This document shows positions 41,299 to 42,473 of a stretch of 42,473 nucleotides of DNA, piece after piece. Both the position numbers and the translations under genes were made by a program. Numbering within the stretch: position 1 is the stretch's first letter; every line of letters begins with the position of its first letter. A model generated the notes under the pieces. That model saw nothing but the letters and a program-made list of their open reading frames with translations, ran no database searches and was not told where the DNA came from. This DNA comes from UBA8516 sp964434855 (lineage in GTDB: Archaea > Thermoproteota > Nitrososphaeria > Nitrososphaerales > Nitrosopumilaceae), in the NCBI GenBank assembly GCA_964434855.1, contig CAYSWR010000011.1, positions 1-42,473 of the forward strand, read 5' to 3'.

Positions 41299-42363
41299 AT
41301 GAAAGGCATTATTCTTCATGGAGGTCATGGTACAAGACTGAGGCCATTAACTCACACCGGTCCAAAACAACTTCTTCCAATTGCAAACAAGCCAATGTCT
41401 CAGTATGCTCTAGAAGACTTGCGTGAAGCTGGAATTAACGAGATTGCTGTAATAATTGGTGACGTCTATCCGGAAAAAGTCAAAGAGTTCTATGAAGATG
41501 GAAAAAAATTTGGTGTAAAAGTTACATACATTTATCAAGATAAACCAAAAGGAATTTCACATGCAATTAGATTATGCAAAGACTTTGTAGGAAATGACAA
41601 GTTCGTGGTATATCTTGGTGACAACATTTTAAGAAAAGGATTGAAAGACTATGCAAAAAGATTCGAGTCTTCAAATGCAGATGCGATGATACTTTTATGC
41701 AAAGTTGATGATCCCTCTAGATTTGGCGTTGCAGAACTTGTTGATAAAAAAATAAAAAAAATAGTTGAAAAGCCAAAAAATCCTGCGTCCGATCTGGCTG
41801 TTATCGGTGTCTATTTTCTTACTCCAAAGATCTTTGATATCGTAGACATGCTCAAGCCGTCGTGGAGAGGAGAGCTTGAGATCACTGACGCACTTCAGCT
41901 TTTGATGGAAGGAGGTAAGTCGATAGAATATGACACCGTTACTGGTTGGTGGAAGGACACTGGAACACCAGAAGATATTCTACACGCAAATCAACTCGTC
42001 TTGGACACTATTGGTACACCAAACCAGTTTGTCTTAAGCGAGGGAGCTGTTGTACAGGGAAATATTGTACAAGGCAAAAATAGTACAGTAAGTAGGGATT
42101 CTTTTATTTCAGGACCTGCTATAATTGGGCAAAACTGTACAATTGGTCCTGCAGTTAGGATCGGTCCTTATGTTAGTGTGGGTGACAACACTGTGCTAAA
42201 AAACTGTAGTATTGAAAACACTATACTAATGTCTGACTGCAGAATAGATGCAAGAATCCATCTTAAAGACAGTATAATAGCACACGGATCAGAAATAGAA
42301 GATAATTACGAGCCAAAAAAACACCAATTTTTACTTGGTGAAAGATCAAAAATTAAACTCTAA
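41299..42363 (+). CDS. rmlA: glucose-1-phosphate thymidylyltransferase, long form with beta-helix
   Basis: It makes dTDP-glucose from glucose-1-phosphate and dTTP. The 354-residue protein starts with KGIILHGGHGTRLRPLTHTG (nucleotide loop; His for the usual Ala in LAGG). PKQLLPIANKPMSQYALED, VVYLGDNILRKGL, FGVAELVDKKIKKIVEKPK and the GWWKDTGTPEDIL motif follow. After about residue 250 comes a left-handed beta-helix (EGAVVQGNIVQGKNSTVSRD, then SGPAIIGQNCTIGPAVRIGP), as in archaeal and StrD-like long forms. It is the last gene of the rml run, 49 bp after rmlD. Confidence 0.92.
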   Translation: MKGIILHGGHGTRLRPLTHTGPKQLLPIANKPMSQYALEDLREAGINEIAVIIGDVYPEKVKEFYEDGKKFGVKVTYIYQDKPKGISHAIRLCKDFVGNDKFVVYLGDNILRKGLKDYAKRFESSNADAMILLCKVDDPSRFGVAELVDKKIKKIVEKPKNPASDLAVIGVYFLTPKIFDIVDMLKPSWRGELEITDALQLLMEGGKSIEYDTVTGWWKDTGTPEDILHANQLVLDTIGTPNQFVLSEGAVVQGNIVQGKNSTVSRDSFISGPAIIGQNCTIGPAVRIGPYVSVGDNTVLKNCSIENTILMSDCRIDARIHLKDSIIAHGSEIEDNYEPKKHQFLLGERSKIKL

Positions 42364-42443
42364 GAAATTCTGATGGCAAGAACCATCTGATGCAAAAAAC
42401 TAAATTTCATTTGCATTTTATCTAGATTGCTAAAAATATGTTA

Positions 42444-42467
42444 CCACTGGAATTGGTATGCATCAAA
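42444..42467 (+). repeat. dispersed 24-base motif, copy 2
   Basis: CCACTGGAATTGGTATGCAT followed by CAAA; 22 of 24 bases agree with copy 1 at 36569-36592. The flanks also resemble each other (AAAATATGTTA versus AAAATTATTTTT before; CCTT soon after). The window ends 6 bases after it, so its full extent is unknown. Confidence 0.55.
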
Positions 42468-42473
42468 AGCCTT

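Overview
The window looks like a contig from a low-GC ammonia-oxidising-type archaeon of the Nitrososphaerota (Thaumarchaeota). The support is a set of genes familiar from that group: Thi4 thiazole synthase, archaeal inositol-1-phosphate synthase, a siroheme nitrite/sulfite reductase followed by a tandem rhodanese, a TPR/winged-helix protein and a divergent P-II protein. Start codons are often TTG or GTG, and several TATA-like boxes sit about 25-30 bp before start codons, which fits leaderless transcription. The genus is not determined. A 100-N assembly gap (23841-23940) marks this as a draft assembly.

Layout. 1-8.3 kb is mostly housekeeping: a partial conserved protein, Thi4, Ino1, sulfite/nitrite reductase plus sulfurtransferase, a TPR regulator, a 42-residue zinc ribbon missed by length cut-offs, a winged-helix/nucleotidyltransferase plus HEPN pair with a striking double palindromic operator, and a P-II protein. 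8.4-14.2 kb starts the glycan region: a DPM1-like glycosyltransferase, APS kinase, a GT-C-like membrane protein, a GT2 and an NDP-hexose 2,3-dehydratase. 14.6-16.7 kb encodes a secreted subtilase. 16.9-31.8 kb is a dense surface-glycan locus: several GT2 enzymes, a GT4, a methyltransferase, an epimerase, three PAPS-type sulfotransferases (one frameshifted, one fused through a repetitive coiled coil to a glycosyltransferase), a Wzm/Wzt-type ABC exporter and a sulfatase-fold enzyme. 32.4-38.8 kb holds two large secreted proteins, one a metzincin-like protease. 38.9-42.4 kb is an rmlC-rmlB-rmlD-rmlA operon for dTDP-L-rhamnose.

How the genes may work together (inference): RmlA/RmlB make dTDP-4-keto-6-deoxyglucose. 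RmlC/RmlD take it to rhamnose, while the 2,3-dehydratase could divert it to a 2,6-dideoxy sugar. The GT2/GT4 enzymes assemble a glycan, APS kinase supplies PAPS, the sulfotransferases sulfate the glycan, and the ABC pair exports it. The most interesting candidate system is therefore a sulfated, deoxysugar-rich archaeal surface polysaccharide or glycoprotein glycan, containing an unusual sulfotransferase-coiled coil-glycosyltransferase fusion whose linker is a 63-bp tandem repeat.
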